Of a DNA stretch of 64,000 nt, positions 26,344 through 35,440 are shown one piece after another. The notes beneath the pieces are model-generated. The model was not told the origin of the DNA. It saw only the letters and a list, made by a program, of their open reading frames with translations, and searched no databases. This stretch comes from Bin52 sp965243345 (lineage in GTDB: Bacteria > Pseudomonadota > Alphaproteobacteria > Thalassobaculales > Thalassobaculaceae). Made by a program: the position numbers and the translations under genes. The stretch is from NCBI GenBank assembly GCA_965243345.1, contig CBDEUR010000003.1, positions 62,001 to 126,000 on the forward strand. The letters run 5' to 3'. Position 1 is the first letter of the stretch. Every line of letters starts with the position of its first letter.

Positions 26344-27288
26344 ATGTCCGGTAATCCGGGGAGTTGGAGGCAGCAGACGGTTGCAGGGGCAATCGAGCTG
26401 CACGGCGTGGGCCTTCACGGCGGTGCGCCGGCCTCGCTGGCGATCTGGCCGGCGCCCGAGGATCACGGCGTCCGGTTCGTCCGTCGCGACGTTGCGGGCC
26501 GGCTCGGCGAGCGCCGGATCGACGCGCACTGGGACCGGGTGAAGACCACGTTCCTCGCGACCACGCTGGGGAATGTCTCGGGCTGCCGGATCGCCACCGT
26601 CGAGCACCTGATGGCGGCCCTGTACGCGCTCGGTGTCGACAATGCCCTGGTGCTGGTCGATGGTCCCGAGATTCCGATCCTTGACGGCAGTTCACTCCCG
26701 TTCGTGGACGCGATCCGGGCCGCCGGGATCGTGGCACAGGACGCCGACGCCCGGGTGATCAGGGTGCTGGAGCCGGTCACGGTCCGTGCCGGCGATGCCT
26801 GGATTTCGATCGAGCCGGCCGAAACCTTCTCGATCAGGCTCGAGATCGACTTCGGACTTCGTGCCGTGTGCCAGCGCGGCTACGGGCTGGAGATCACGCC
26901 GGAGAGTTTCGCCACCTCGATCGCGGCGGCCAGGACCTTCGGGTTCGTCAGTGACATCAGGGTACTGAGGCGGAACGGGCTGTGTCTCGGCGGGTCGTTC
27001 GACAATGCCGTTGTGCTCGACGACAACGGCAGGGTCGTCAACCGTGGCGGGCTGCGGTTCCCCGACGAGCTGGTCCGTCACAAGATCCTGGACTGCGTCG
27101 GCGACCTGGCGCTGGCCGGCGCCCGCGTTCTCGGGCATGTCAGCGGGAGAAAGTCGGGGCACGGGCTGAATGCCAGCCTGCTGCGCGCGCTCATGTCGAA
27201 CGAGGATTCGTGGGAATGGACGCCGCCCCCCGGCGCGTCGTTCCCGACATGGACAGGGCCGGACCGTCCCGGGATCGGCCCGAAGTAG
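26344..27288 (+). CDS. lpxC: UDP-3-O-acyl-GlcNAc deacetylase LpxC
   Basis: 314 residues. Zinc deacetylase that commits UDP-GlcNAc derivatives to lipid A, so the organism makes lipopolysaccharide. Motifs: ELHGVGLHGG (about 18-27), VKTTFLATTL, zinc-site VEHLMAAL (H88), ILDGSSLPF, GSFDNAVVLDD and the second zinc cluster RHKILDCVGDLAL, with the late catalytic His in GRKSGHGLN. The start MSGNPGSW was chosen over an upstream in-frame ATG at 26227, whose extension is rich in repeats and unlike the family. It is the last gene of the cluster. Confidence 0.95.
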   Translation: MSGNPGSWRQQTVAGAIELHGVGLHGGAPASLAIWPAPEDHGVRFVRRDVAGRLGERRIDAHWDRVKTTFLATTLGNVSGCRIATVEHLMAALYALGVDNALVLVDGPEIPILDGSSLPFVDAIRAAGIVAQDADARVIRVLEPVTVRAGDAWISIEPAETFSIRLEIDFGLRAVCQRGYGLEITPESFATSIAAARTFGFVSDIRVLRRNGLCLGGSFDNAVVLDDNGRVVNRGGLRFPDELVRHKILDCVGDLALAGARVLGHVSGRKSGHGLNASLLRALMSNEDSWEWTPPPGASFPTWTGPDRPGIGPK

Positions 27289-27950
27289 GTCGCGTTTCCG
27301 GGCGACCCGATCACGAAACCTGCGGCCAGCGAACGACCCGGATCCCGGCGCATCGTGCGTGGTGTCGCGCCGGTCGACGCGTGGGCTGTCTGCCCCCTGC
27401 TTTCGCCAGCGGTGTCTGGCGCATCCTTCCGCGGGCCGCGGCCGTGTCCGGTGTTCCGAAACCTGTCGACGGCCGCCCGGCTGCCGCGCGACGACCGTCC
27501 GGCGACGCGCGGTGTGCACCGCCGTACCGCATGTGTCGTGTGCCTCCTCTGACGTTGCGTACAGGGAGGGTGTCCGTGTCGCGATGACGATCGCACCTGG
27601 AGGCGGCACATCGCGCAGAGGGGACACACCACAGCGGCGGCATGCCAGGAGACAGTCCACCGGCCTGACCCAACGGTCTCCATGGCGATCCGCGCGGAAC
27701 GCCCGTGTCCGCGACCGCCGTTCCCGCTTGACCATTGATCGCGGCTGTTTCCGCCAGGCCCCGGCGATCGGCACCGGCACCGGCATTCGCAGCGACCCAT
27801 GGACCCATTGTGCTCCCGACGGCCTGTGTTCGCCCGGTCCATCGCCTGCGCCGCTGTGGGGCCTGCATCCGGGCCCGGGTCGGTCGCCAGCTGTCACGGG
27901 TTCCGGGCGGTCCGGCTGCCACGCTTGTCCGGGCCGGCGACCTCGGGTAG
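27289..27950. other. 660-bp gap at the end of the dcw cluster
   Basis: I see no gene here. In many Alphaproteobacteria bamD (comL) and recN follow lpxC; neither is present nor recognisable as remains. The GC content is high and open frames on both strands look like shadows. Confidence 0.5.
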
Positions 27951-28652
27951 ATGCACGCAATGCGCGTTGCCTGGTTTGCCTTCCTGCATGACCCCAATGA
28001 TGCCGGTCTCGCGGTATCGGCGGCGGACTTCGGGTACGTGCGTGATGTTGTTGCCGCCACGCCCGGGCTGGCGCGGGGCCTGCTCTTTACGCCCTGGGAG
28101 GTTGACGGCCTGCCGTTCAACGACGGCACTCCGCCGCAGCTGGCGCTTCAGCTGCTGTTCGACGACATCTCCGACCTCGAGGCGGCGCTGGCGCCGGACG
28201 GTCACCTGCAGGCGCTTGCAGCCCCGGGTGCGCTTGCGTCGCTTGCGGGTGCGGCGCGCAGCCAGCAGGCCATGCTGGCGCGTGGCTTCGCCGTTCCCGA
28301 ACCGGCATCGGGCGAGCCGTCGTGCTCGTTCCTGGTGCACTATCCCGGCCCGGCCGAGGATGTGAACGCCTGGATGGCGCACTACCTGGAACATCACCCA
28401 CGGATCATGGCGACCTTTCCCGCGATCCGCGAAATCGAGGTCTGTTCACGTATCGACTGGTGCGGTTTCCTGCCCTGGCCGCGTGTCGATCACATGCAGC
28501 GCAACAAGGTAGTCTTCGATGATGCCGACGCACTGAAGGCGGCACTGGCATCTTCGGTGATGAAGGAGATGCGCACCGACTTCCATGCACTGCCCCCGTT
28601 TGCGGGAGGCAACCGGCACTACCCAATGAGGACGGTCATCGCGGCGCCGTGA
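27951..28652 (+). CDS. EthD-like dimeric alpha/beta-barrel protein
   Basis: 233 residues with two ferredoxin-like halves. The first (AWFAFLHDPNDAG to LQLLFDDISDLEAAL) and the second (SCSFLVHYPGPAEDVNAWMAHYLEHHPRIM, shown in part, to NKVVFDDADALKAAL) each have the strand-helix-strand pattern of the EthD/dimeric alpha-beta barrel fold. EthD-like proteins often accompany oxygenases or act on small aromatic molecules; the function here is unknown. Starts at ATG 27951 or, more like the family, at ATG 27960 (MRVAW). It lies alone upstream of a VOC gene on the same strand, 75 bases away. Confidence 0.75.
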   Translation: MHAMRVAWFAFLHDPNDAGLAVSAADFGYVRDVVAATPGLARGLLFTPWEVDGLPFNDGTPPQLALQLLFDDISDLEAALAPDGHLQALAAPGALASLAGAARSQQAMLARGFAVPEPASGEPSCSFLVHYPGPAEDVNAWMAHYLEHHPRIMATFPAIREIEVCSRIDWCGFLPWPRVDHMQRNKVVFDDADALKAALASSVMKEMRTDFHALPPFAGGNRHYPMRTVIAAP

Positions 28653-28727
28653 ACCGGGAGGTCCGAGCGCGACCGCGGTCGCGCGTGGCGCGGATGCACA
28701 CACCAGCCAGTGACAGGAGCGAGCACC

Positions 28728-29153
28728 ATGTCTCTCAATGTCTATCTCTTCTTCGATGGCACCTGCCGCGAAGCCTTCGAGTTCTACCGGTCGGTCTTCG
28801 GTGGAGAGTTCGAGGAGTTCGTGACCTACGCCAGCGGTTCGCCCGACGGCATCGAAGTGCCCGACGCTGAACGGGACCGGATCATGCATGTCTCCCTGCC
28901 GGTTGGCCCGACCATGCTGATGGGCAACGACAGCTGCTCCGTTTTCGGTGCGCCGCCCGTCGTCGGGAGCAACCTTGCCATCTCGATCACCGGGCAGAGC
29001 AAGGAGCACTGCGATGACATTTTCACCAGGCTTTCCGAGGGCGGGACTGTCGAGATGCCGATGGAGGAGATGTTCTGGGGCGGCTACTTCGGCAGCTGGC
29101 AGGATCGCTTCGGGATCCGGTGGATGATCAACTACCAGATGCCGGAGGCCTGA
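28728..29153 (+). CDS. VOC superfamily protein, PhnB-like
   Basis: 141 residues, the typical size. The family opening MSLNVYLFFDGTCREAFEFY (residues 1-20) and FYRSVFGGEF are followed by MHVSLPVGPTMLMGND and the closing FGSWQDRFGIRWMIN. These PhnB/3-demethylubiquinone-methyltransferase-like members have a glyoxalase fold but usually lack a full metal site, and their role is unsettled. Start chosen for AGGAG 9 bases upstream; an in-frame ATG six codons earlier is less likely. Confidence 0.85.
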   Translation: MSLNVYLFFDGTCREAFEFYRSVFGGEFEEFVTYASGSPDGIEVPDAERDRIMHVSLPVGPTMLMGNDSCSVFGAPPVVGSNLAISITGQSKEHCDDIFTRLSEGGTVEMPMEEMFWGGYFGSWQDRFGIRWMINYQMPEA

Positions 29154-29553
29154 CCGGATGCCATTCGCGGGTTCCGGTCGGGCAGGGCGCGGGATCGACC
29201 TGGCCGGAGGAAGACGGCGATGACACGGGCGTCCTGCACGCTCGGCCGGACAGCAGCGCGAAACCGGCCTGACCGCCACGGACCGGCGGGCGCCTGGACG
29301 GTGCGGCGGTGTCTCCCGGTGAAGGTGGTGGCCACACGTCGTTGATCGGTTCCCCGGCGAACGGGTGCGGCGGCGCCCGTGGCCGGACACGCTCGAGCTC
29401 ATCCCGCCGGCCTCGGCCTCCGCCTCCGGCACGACGTCACTGGGGCATTTCGAACGGGTCCGCCGCCCGGGCAGGGCGGTGAACGAAGGCGTCAGGTCCG
29501 AAAGCTCATTCACGGCGCGTCCGCCTGGTCCGGGGACTTGACCACAGGCATAA
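29154..29553. other. Intergenic, no gene recognised
   Basis: About 400 bp of GC-rich sequence between the VOC gene and the XRE regulator. No frame with recognisable motifs. The final 20 bases contain CATAAT (29549-29554), a possible -10 element for the XRE gene. Confidence 0.4.
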
Positions 29554-29573
29554 TGTGTCCTAAGTAGGACACA
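29554..29573 (+). promoter_or_regulatory. Palindromic operator overlapping the XRE start codon
   Basis: TGTGTCCTA and TAGGACACA are perfect 9-bp arms separated by AG, and the last A is the first base of the XRE gene ATG. A palindrome in this place is very likely to be the autoregulatory site of the encoded helix-turn-helix protein. A CATAAT hexamer abuts it, so the mRNA leader would be extremely short. Confidence 0.75.
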
Positions 29574-29926
29574 TGACGCACTTTGGACCCACGGTACGCA
29601 CGATCCGGGAACGCCTGCGCCGCGACGACCGGCGCTACTCGGTGCGCCAGGTCGCCGGGCGGGTCGGCATCGAGCCGGCCTATCTCAGCAAGATCGAGCG
29701 CGGCGAGGTGGCACCGCCGTCGGAAGGGACGACGGTCAGGCTGGCGAGGGAACTCGGCGAGGACCCGGATGTCATGCTGGCGCTCGCTGGCAAGGTGTCC
29801 GCTGACCTGCAGGCCATCATCCGCAGGCGCCCGCGCCTGTTCGCGGACCTGATCCGGCAGTTGAAGGAAGCGCCTGACGAGGCGGTGCTGCGGGTGGTGC
29901 GCGAGGTGCGCGATGGCGAGTGGTAG
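29573..29926 (+). CDS. XRE-family transcriptional regulator
   Basis: 117 residues. The helix-turn-helix is YSVRQVAGRVGIEPAYLSKI (about residues 22-41), followed by ERGEVAPPSEGTTVRLA and a carboxyl helix pair (RPRLFADLIRQLKEAPDEAV). It has no ribosome site because the start codon lies within the palindrome 29554-29573; translation is probably leaderless or nearly so. The stop is 11 bases before the next gene, whose excellent AGGAGG site overlaps it. The two genes form an autoregulated unit (inference). Confidence 0.88.
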   Translation: MTHFGPTVRTIRERLRRDDRRYSVRQVAGRVGIEPAYLSKIERGEVAPPSEGTTVRLARELGEDPDVMLALAGKVSADLQAIIRRRPRLFADLIRQLKEAPDEAVLRVVREVRDGEW

Positions 29927-29937
29927 GAGGAACATCA

Positions 29938-30930
29938 ATGATTGTACTTGAGAATGATCGCCTGGAATTCCGGTTTCCGGAGGTTCACGCCGATGCACGG
30001 TGTGCGATTGAATTCCAGCGCACCCTGCGCATTCCGGACGACGGCCGCGACTATCCGCTGCCGCCGGGCCTGGGCGCGTTTCCGCTTCGCCACCTCGACG
30101 ACCATGCCGCGCGACTGCCGCAATCCTGGCGCGTGCGGGGCGGCGTGATCGCGCCGATGCACCAGGCCGAAGCGCTGTGGATCGACTTCCGGTCGGACTA
30201 TCCGTTCGCCGTGAAGGTAGCGACCGGCAAGGCCTGCGCGATCACGGGTGATCCCTGGGTCGACCGGCTGAACCGCGACCCGCAGGACTACGCGGTGCTG
30301 CCCGAACAACCCTGGCTCGACGGCTACTGCATCGAGGAAGGTGTCATCCGCCAGTTCGTCGCCATGCCGCTCGGGGAGGGCTACACGGTCGAGGAACAGT
30401 TGACCGGAGCCGCGGTCCACGGCGGGATGCAGCTGGTGGCCTATCCCATGAAGGCCGACCGCTACGAGGCGTTGCGGTCAAAACAGGTCAGGATGCACGC
30501 ACCTGAATTTCTTTGGGCACCGGCCACCATGGACTGCGCCATGGGCCTTGCGCCCGGCGGCAGGATGAAACAGGACATCTACGACGATCCCTACGGGCTC
30601 GATGCCTGGGACCAGCGGAACGGCAGCCGGTGCTTCGTCACGCTGCTGAATTCCACGCAGTGGATGGCGGTCACCGGCGAGTGGCCGCCGACAGAACCGC
30701 CGACGGCACAAGACTACGCGGCACAAGACCTGCCCTGGTTCGACTACTACGACGCGGATGCGCGCGCCGTGGCCGGCAGCGACAGGCTGCGGGGGCTCCT
30801 GAGCGTTGCACAGCAGGCCAGGGTGACGGGGAAAGCGCCGCTGCCGGACAACGGGACGGTCCCGACCCCGCATGTGATCCGGCTCGGGAAGCCGCGCCAG
30901 GTGCGGGAAAGCGCAGGCGATCGGGCGTGA
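29938..30930 (+). CDS. Conserved protein of unknown function, XRE partner
   Basis: 330 residues. Opens MIVLENDRLEFRFPEVHADA and contains ALWIDFRSDYPFAVKVATGK, GDPWVDRLNRDPQDY, LDGYCIEEGVIRQFVAMPLG and the EEQLTGAAVHGGMQL block. Later come GLAPGGRMKQDIYDDPYGLD and GSRCFVTLLNS. No signal peptide or membrane span. I recognise it as a conserved bacterial family that recurs next to XRE regulators, but I know no biochemical role. Start set by AGGAGG with 7-base spacing; an upstream Met in frame is less likely. Confidence 0.8.
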   Translation: MIVLENDRLEFRFPEVHADARCAIEFQRTLRIPDDGRDYPLPPGLGAFPLRHLDDHAARLPQSWRVRGGVIAPMHQAEALWIDFRSDYPFAVKVATGKACAITGDPWVDRLNRDPQDYAVLPEQPWLDGYCIEEGVIRQFVAMPLGEGYTVEEQLTGAAVHGGMQLVAYPMKADRYEALRSKQVRMHAPEFLWAPATMDCAMGLAPGGRMKQDIYDDPYGLDAWDQRNGSRCFVTLLNSTQWMAVTGEWPPTEPPTAQDYAAQDLPWFDYYDADARAVAGSDRLRGLLSVAQQARVTGKAPLPDNGTVPTPHVIRLGKPRQVRESAGDRA

Positions 30931-31580
30931 ACCTGAAGGACCGGGCGGCGCGTGCGTGTCATCGCTGGACCGATCGCCTCCGATGGAGGACGGCATGACG
31001 ACCGAACGCGAGCCTTTTGGGCGAAACGTCCGTGCGCTGCTCGCGTTCCTGCCGGGAATCCATGGCGGGGGCGCGCCAGCACCGGATGTGTGATGGGCTT
31101 CGCGGACCAGGGACGGTGCCCCGGCCCGGGTTCGGCTGCGGAGCACAACGAAACGTTCGGCAGCTTCATCGACCTGGCTGTGAAACGGGGATGCCGGATG
31201 GCAGGCGGTTCCATTCCCGAAGAGGCGAAGAAGTCCCTGTGGACGAGGAGGCGTTGAGAGCTGCAAGGGTCTCCCGGATCCGTCCACTGTACTCCTTGGT
31301 CGTGCGCGGCGAGCGCTTCTGCGATGGGTGATTGTCTTCGAAGACCGAAGACGGCCATGTGCGCCGGCTCCTGGAATGCCTCGCGAAAAGCGGGGCGGAG
31401 TCCTGACGGCCGATCGTCGGGTCGGTGACAGGCTGGGGCGACACTCGCTTGGTCCACGTAGGCCTGACGCGGACCAAGTGGACGTGCGGGCCAAGGTGGG
31501 GTATTGCATCACGGCGTCAAACGGCTCGGCGCTTGAGCGTGGCTATCCTGTGGACAATCGCTGACGGATGCGGTGGCGGA
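30931..31580. other. Intergenic, possible degenerate sequence
   Basis: 650 bp before the tRNA gene. A short frame from ATG 30996 (MTTEREPFGRNVRALLAFLP) and another around 31140-31257 (TFGSFIDLAVKRGCRMAGGS) look slightly protein-like but match nothing I know. Decayed coding sequence is possible. Confidence 0.4.
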
Positions 31581-31656
<76 letters not shown>

Positions 31657-31805
31657 ACGCGCCAGCGCGAAACATAGTGGCGGCCGGCACACCGTTCAAG
31701 TAGGTTCACCGTCTGCAGGTACGGACCGAAGCGGGCCGGCCGATGGCAGGCCAGACCCCGTCGGTGCCGGGTGTCTGAACGAACCGGAATTCGGGGACGG
31801 GTCGG

Positions 31806-32099
31806 ATGTATGCGATCGCCAATCTCCTGGACACCGTCATCACCCTCTACATCTGGTGTCTGTTCATCTACATCGTGCTCGGGTGGCTGTTGCACTTCGG
31901 TGTGGTCAATTCCGGCAACCGGCTGGTCTACAGGGTAATGGAAGTACTCTACCGGCTGATCGAACCGGTGCTGCAGCCGATCCGCAGGTTCATCCCCGCT
32001 TTCGGTGGCATCGACATCTCGCCGATCATCCTGGTCCTGATCCTGGTGTTCGTGCGCGACTTCTTCATCGTCGACCTCAAGCTTCAGCACGGCGGCTGA
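31806..32099 (+). CDS. YggT-family membrane protein
   Basis: 97 residues, the common short form. Two membrane helices: YAIANLLDTVITLYIWCLFIYIVL (approximately residues 2-25, listed here in pieces IANLLDTVI and CLFIYIVLGWLLHFG) and ISPIILVLILVFVRDFF (about 71-87). Between them is the conserved LIEPVLQPIRRFIPAFGGIDIS. YggT proteins sit in the inner membrane and have been connected to cell shape, osmotic and division functions in other bacteria, without a settled mechanism. Followed 22 bases later by folD, a common neighbour. Confidence 0.93.
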   Translation: MYAIANLLDTVITLYIWCLFIYIVLGWLLHFGVVNSGNRLVYRVMEVLYRLIEPVLQPIRRFIPAFGGIDISPIILVLILVFVRDFFIVDLKLQHGG

Positions 32100-32121
32100 A
32101 CCGGGCACGAGGGAGTTGCAC

Positions 32122-33018
32122 ATGACCGATGCGGTACTGATCGACGGCAAGGCCAGGGCGGCAGAACTGCGGTCCCGCGTGGCCGCGGCCGTCGCGGACC
32201 TCGAAGAACGGCACGGCGCGGTCCCCGGTCTTGCGGTTGTCCAGCTCGGCGATGACCCCGCGAGTTCGGTCTATGTCAACAGCAAGAACCGGCTGGCGGC
32301 GGAATGCGGCATCCGCTCACTCGGATACCGCAGGTCCGGGGACACCGGCGAAGCCGAGCTGCTTGACGAAATCGACCGGCTGAATGGTGATGACGACGTG
32401 GACGGGATCCTGGTCCAGCTGCCATTGCCCGACCATATCGATGCCGGGCGGGTGCTTGACCGCATTGATCCGGTGAAGGACGTCGATGGTTTCCACCCGG
32501 TCAATGTCGGGCTGCTGGTCACCGGCGGCGAGGCTCCGGTTCCCTGCACGCCGCTCGGGTGCCTGCTGATGCTGCGCGAACAGCTCGGAGACATGTCCGG
32601 CAAGACCGCCGTCATCGTCGGGCGCTCCAACATTGTCGGCAAGCCGATGGCGGCATTGTTGACCCGGGAGCATTGCACGGTGACGGTGGCGCACTCGCGC
32701 ACCAGGGACCTGCCGGCGGTCTGCCGCAGCGCGGACATACTGGTGGCGGCCGTGGGCCGCCCGGAAATGATCCGCGGTGACTGGATTGGTCCGGGAGCCA
32801 CGGTGATCGATGTCGGGATCAACCGGATTGCCGCGCCCGAACGCGGACCGGACCGGACCAGGCTGGTCGGAGACGTCGCCTTCGACGAGGCCCGCACGGT
32901 CGCGGGCGCCATCACCCCGGTTCCCGGTGGTGTCGGTCCGATGACCATTGCCTGCCTGTTGCGCAATACGCTCGAGGCGGCGTGCCGGCGCAGGGGCTGG
33001 TCAATGCCGGAACTCTGA
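32122..33018 (+). CDS. folD: Methylenetetrahydrofolate dehydrogenase/cyclohydrolase FolD
   Basis: 298 residues, bifunctional enzyme interconverting 5,10-methylene-, 5,10-methenyl- and 10-formyl-tetrahydrofolate in the cytosol. Catalytic YVNSKNRLA (Lys of the YxxxK motif, about residue 54), QLPLPDHID, PVKDVDGFHPVN, the NADP-site GRSNIVGKPMAALL and PVPGGVGPMT are all present. The ATG at 32122 was chosen because GGGAG lies 6 bases upstream. Confidence 0.97.
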   Translation: MTDAVLIDGKARAAELRSRVAAAVADLEERHGAVPGLAVVQLGDDPASSVYVNSKNRLAAECGIRSLGYRRSGDTGEAELLDEIDRLNGDDDVDGILVQLPLPDHIDAGRVLDRIDPVKDVDGFHPVNVGLLVTGGEAPVPCTPLGCLLMLREQLGDMSGKTAVIVGRSNIVGKPMAALLTREHCTVTVAHSRTRDLPAVCRSADILVAAVGRPEMIRGDWIGPGATVIDVGINRIAAPERGPDRTRLVGDVAFDEARTVAGAITPVPGGVGPMTIACLLRNTLEAACRRRGWSMPEL

Positions 33019-33042
33019 TCGTCCAGGCAGTGGAGGTGCAAG

Positions 33043-33423
33043 ATGGCTGGCGGACCGGCTCCCGGATTTCTCCGGCACCCCGACCGGGTGCTCGACTACC
33101 GGCCCGAGCCCGGGCGGGTTGTCGTGACCTTCAACGGCGAAGTAGTCGCCGATAGCGATAATGCCATCGCCCTGCGGGAAGCGGACTACCCGGTCGTCCA
33201 CTACCTGCCGGCTGCAGATGTCCGCGGCGCGCTGCTGGCTCGCTCGCAGCACAGTACCTACTGCCCGTACAAGGGCACCGCGAGCTACTGGTCGATCCGG
33301 GTCGGCGACCAGGTGTCGCAGGATGCGGCCTGGTCCTACGAAACGCCCTACGACGAGGCGGGCGCCATCAATGGCCACATCGCCTTTTACCCGTCCCGGG
33401 TGGACCGGATCGTGGTCGTGTGA
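33043..33423 (+). CDS. DUF427 domain protein
   Basis: 126 residues, one DUF427 domain: VVVTFNGEVVADSDNAIALR, YPVVHYLPAADV, THxCPYKG-like STYCPYKGTASYWSI and AAWSYETPYDEAGAINGHIAFYP in the usual order. Biochemical function is unknown. It starts 24 bases after folD, so it may be part of that transcript. Its last 37 bases overlap the end of the convergent hydrolase gene. Confidence 0.9.
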   Translation: MAGGPAPGFLRHPDRVLDYRPEPGRVVVTFNGEVVADSDNAIALREADYPVVHYLPAADVRGALLARSQHSTYCPYKGTASYWSIRVGDQVSQDAAWSYETPYDEAGAINGHIAFYPSRVDRIVVV

Positions 33424-34667
33424 CCATCCGGCCCGCGGGCACGTGCCGCGGCGAGGACGGACGCGGTCGCGTCCGCGAGCGCCTGGCAGCCGGCCACGAT
33501 GTCCTCGGTGTGGCTGTCCTCGGTGAAGTCGTGGCTGATGCCGCCGATCGAGGGGATGAACAGCATGCCGCAGGGCAGGCAGTGGTGGATTACCATTGGA
33601 TCATGCCCCGCCGCACTCGGCATCCTGCGCCAGCGCCCCGGCGCCACCGTCTGCGCGGCCGCCGCGATGTGATCCTGCAGGTCGGTGTCCATCAACGATG
33701 GCCGGACCGGGCTGCGGGTCCGTTGCATGGCCGTCCCGATTCGCCCGCGGGCCGAGATCTCGTCGCACAGCTCCGCGACCGTGTTCTCGAGCCTGTCCAG
33801 TACCCCGTCATCCGGGTCGCGGAACTGCAGGATCAGGGTGGCGCGACCCGGAATGATAGAAGCCGCACCGGGTTCGAGCGAGACATTGCCGATGGTCCAG
33901 ACCGTGTGCGGACCGGCGCGCTCCGGGAAGAGGGTATTGATGCGGTGAGCCACCTCGAACAGGGCGGTGGCGGCATCCCGGCGTCGGGCCATGGTCGTGG
34001 TGCCGGCATGGTTGTTCTCGCCGGTAAAGGTCAGCTCCAGGCCGCGAATGCCGACGATCGAAGTCACGACACCGAGCTGTTCGCCGGCTTCTTCAAGCAC
34101 CAGCCCCTGCTCGATGTGCGCCTCGAGGTAGCCAACATGACGCCCGGGTTCGCGGGCCAGACGCGGCACCCCGGCAAGCCCGGTCCTGACCAGCGCGTCC
34201 GCGAGGCTCTCGCCGTCGCCTCCGTGCGCGGCGCGTTCCTCCTCGGCGTCGAGCACTCCGCACCAGGACCGGCTGCCGAGGCAGCCGAGAAAGTACGATT
34301 CCTCGTCCTGCCACGAGACGGCGTCGACCGCATAGCCGGCCGTGGACGCATCCTCGGCGAGCGCGCGCACGATCTCGAGCGCGTAGATGACGCCGAGCGC
34401 TCCGTCGAGCCACCCGCCGCGGGGCTGGGTGTCGGAGTGCGATCCGACCAGCAGCGCGGGCCCGGACCGTGGCGAGCGGCCGAACACGTTGCCGACACCG
34501 TCGATGACGGTCTCGAGCCCTGCCTCGGTGAAGCGGTCCTGCAACCAGCGCCGTGCGGTCATGTCTTCCGCGCTGAAGGCGGGGCGTACCACGCCGGTGC
34601 CAACGGCACCGATAGCGCGCAGCCGGGAAAGGTCTGTCATCAGTCGGTCTGCATTGATCCGGGGCAC
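33387..34667 (-). CDS. Zn-dependent N-carbamoyl-L-amino-acid hydrolase-like (M20 family)
   Basis: 426 residues from a GTG that gives the family opening PRINADRLMTDLSRLRAIG. Metal and catalytic motifs: LLVGSHSDTQPRGGWLDGALG (about 75-95, written as two halves GSHSDTQ and GWLDGALG), WQDEESYFLGCLGS and EAHIEQG, then the dimerisation domain with NNHAGTTTM and a late H (GGISHDFTEDS). This group covers L-carbamoylase, allantoate amidohydrolase and beta-ureidopropionase; the exact substrate is not determinable here. The neighbouring divergent racemase-family gene supports a hydantoin or carbamoyl amino acid role. Confidence 0.85.
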   Translation of the reverse strand: MPRINADRLMTDLSRLRAIGAVGTGVVRPAFSAEDMTARRWLQDRFTEAGLETVIDGVGNVFGRSPRSGPALLVGSHSDTQPRGGWLDGALGVIYALEIVRALAEDASTAGYAVDAVSWQDEESYFLGCLGSRSWCGVLDAEEERAAHGGDGESLADALVRTGLAGVPRLAREPGRHVGYLEAHIEQGLVLEEAGEQLGVVTSIVGIRGLELTFTGENNHAGTTTMARRRDAATALFEVAHRINTLFPERAGPHTVWTIGNVSLEPGAASIIPGRATLILQFRDPDDGVLDRLENTVAELCDEISARGRIGTAMQRTRSPVRPSLMDTDLQDHIAAAAQTVAPGRWRRMPSAAGHDPMVIHHCLPCGMLFIPSIGGISHDFTEDSHTEDIVAGCQALADATASVLAAARARGPDGHTTTIRSTRDG

Positions 34668-34717
34668 GGTACTGTCTCTCAGGGGTCGGTGCGTAGTGAG
34701 GCAAGCGGAGGTTCCTG

Positions 34718-35440
34718 ATGGGGACGATTGCACTGGGCGGCAAGTCTGTCTATGGGGCAAGTGTCGGAATCCTGATGCTGGATGCCCGGTTCCCGCGGAT
34801 TCCGGGTGATATCGGCAATGCCGGAACCTGGCCGTTTCCGGTGCACTACAGGGTGGTCAGGAATGCCACTCCCGACAGGGTGGTCCGCAGGCAGGCCGAG
34901 GGCCTGTCCGGCGCCTTCGTGGACGCGGCCCGCGAACTGGTGGATACGGGCTGTGACGGGATCACCACCAACTGCGGGTTCCTGTCGCTGTTTCAGGCCG
35001 AACTGGCCGCCGCGGTCCGCGTGCCCGTCGCCACGTCGTCGCTGATGCAGTACGGGATGATCCGCAGCCTGCTGCCGCCGGACCGCGAGATCGGCATCCT
35101 CACCATCTCGGCGCAGACCCTGACCGAGCGCCATCTCGAGGCGGCCGGCGTACCGGGGGACGCGGTGATCGTCGGCACGGACGGGACCGGTACCGAGTTC
35201 AGCCGGGTGATAATCGGCAACGAGGCGCGGCTCGACGTCGATGCCGCGCGCGCCGACCTGATCGCGGCCGCCGACGAACTGGGCCGGCGATCCGCCTCGC
35301 TCGGCGCGATCCTGCTCGAGTGCACCAACATGACACCCTATGCCGACGAAATCGCGCGCCATACCGGTCTGCCGGTCTTCGACATGTACGGGTTCATCTG
35401 CTGGTTCCAGACCGGACTCAGGCCGCGGAGATTTGCGTGA
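34718..35440 (+). CDS. Aspartate/glutamate (hydantoin) racemase-family protein
   Basis: 240 residues. Two-cysteine racemase fold: the first catalytic Cys in DGITTNCGFLS (about residue 90) and the second in LLECTNMTPYA (about 200). The opening GGKSVYGASVGILMLDARFP and the middle REIGILTISAQTL agree with the Asp/Glu/hydantoin racemase superfamily. It starts 50 bases from the divergent carbamoylase and overlaps the next gene by GTGA. Function as an amino-acid or hydantoin racemase is inference from family and neighbours; maleate isomerase-like activity is an alternative. Confidence 0.8.
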   Translation: MGTIALGGKSVYGASVGILMLDARFPRIPGDIGNAGTWPFPVHYRVVRNATPDRVVRRQAEGLSGAFVDAARELVDTGCDGITTNCGFLSLFQAELAAAVRVPVATSSLMQYGMIRSLLPPDREIGILTISAQTLTERHLEAAGVPGDAVIVGTDGTGTEFSRVIIGNEARLDVDAARADLIAAADELGRRSASLGAILLECTNMTPYADEIARHTGLPVFDMYGFICWFQTGLRPRRFA

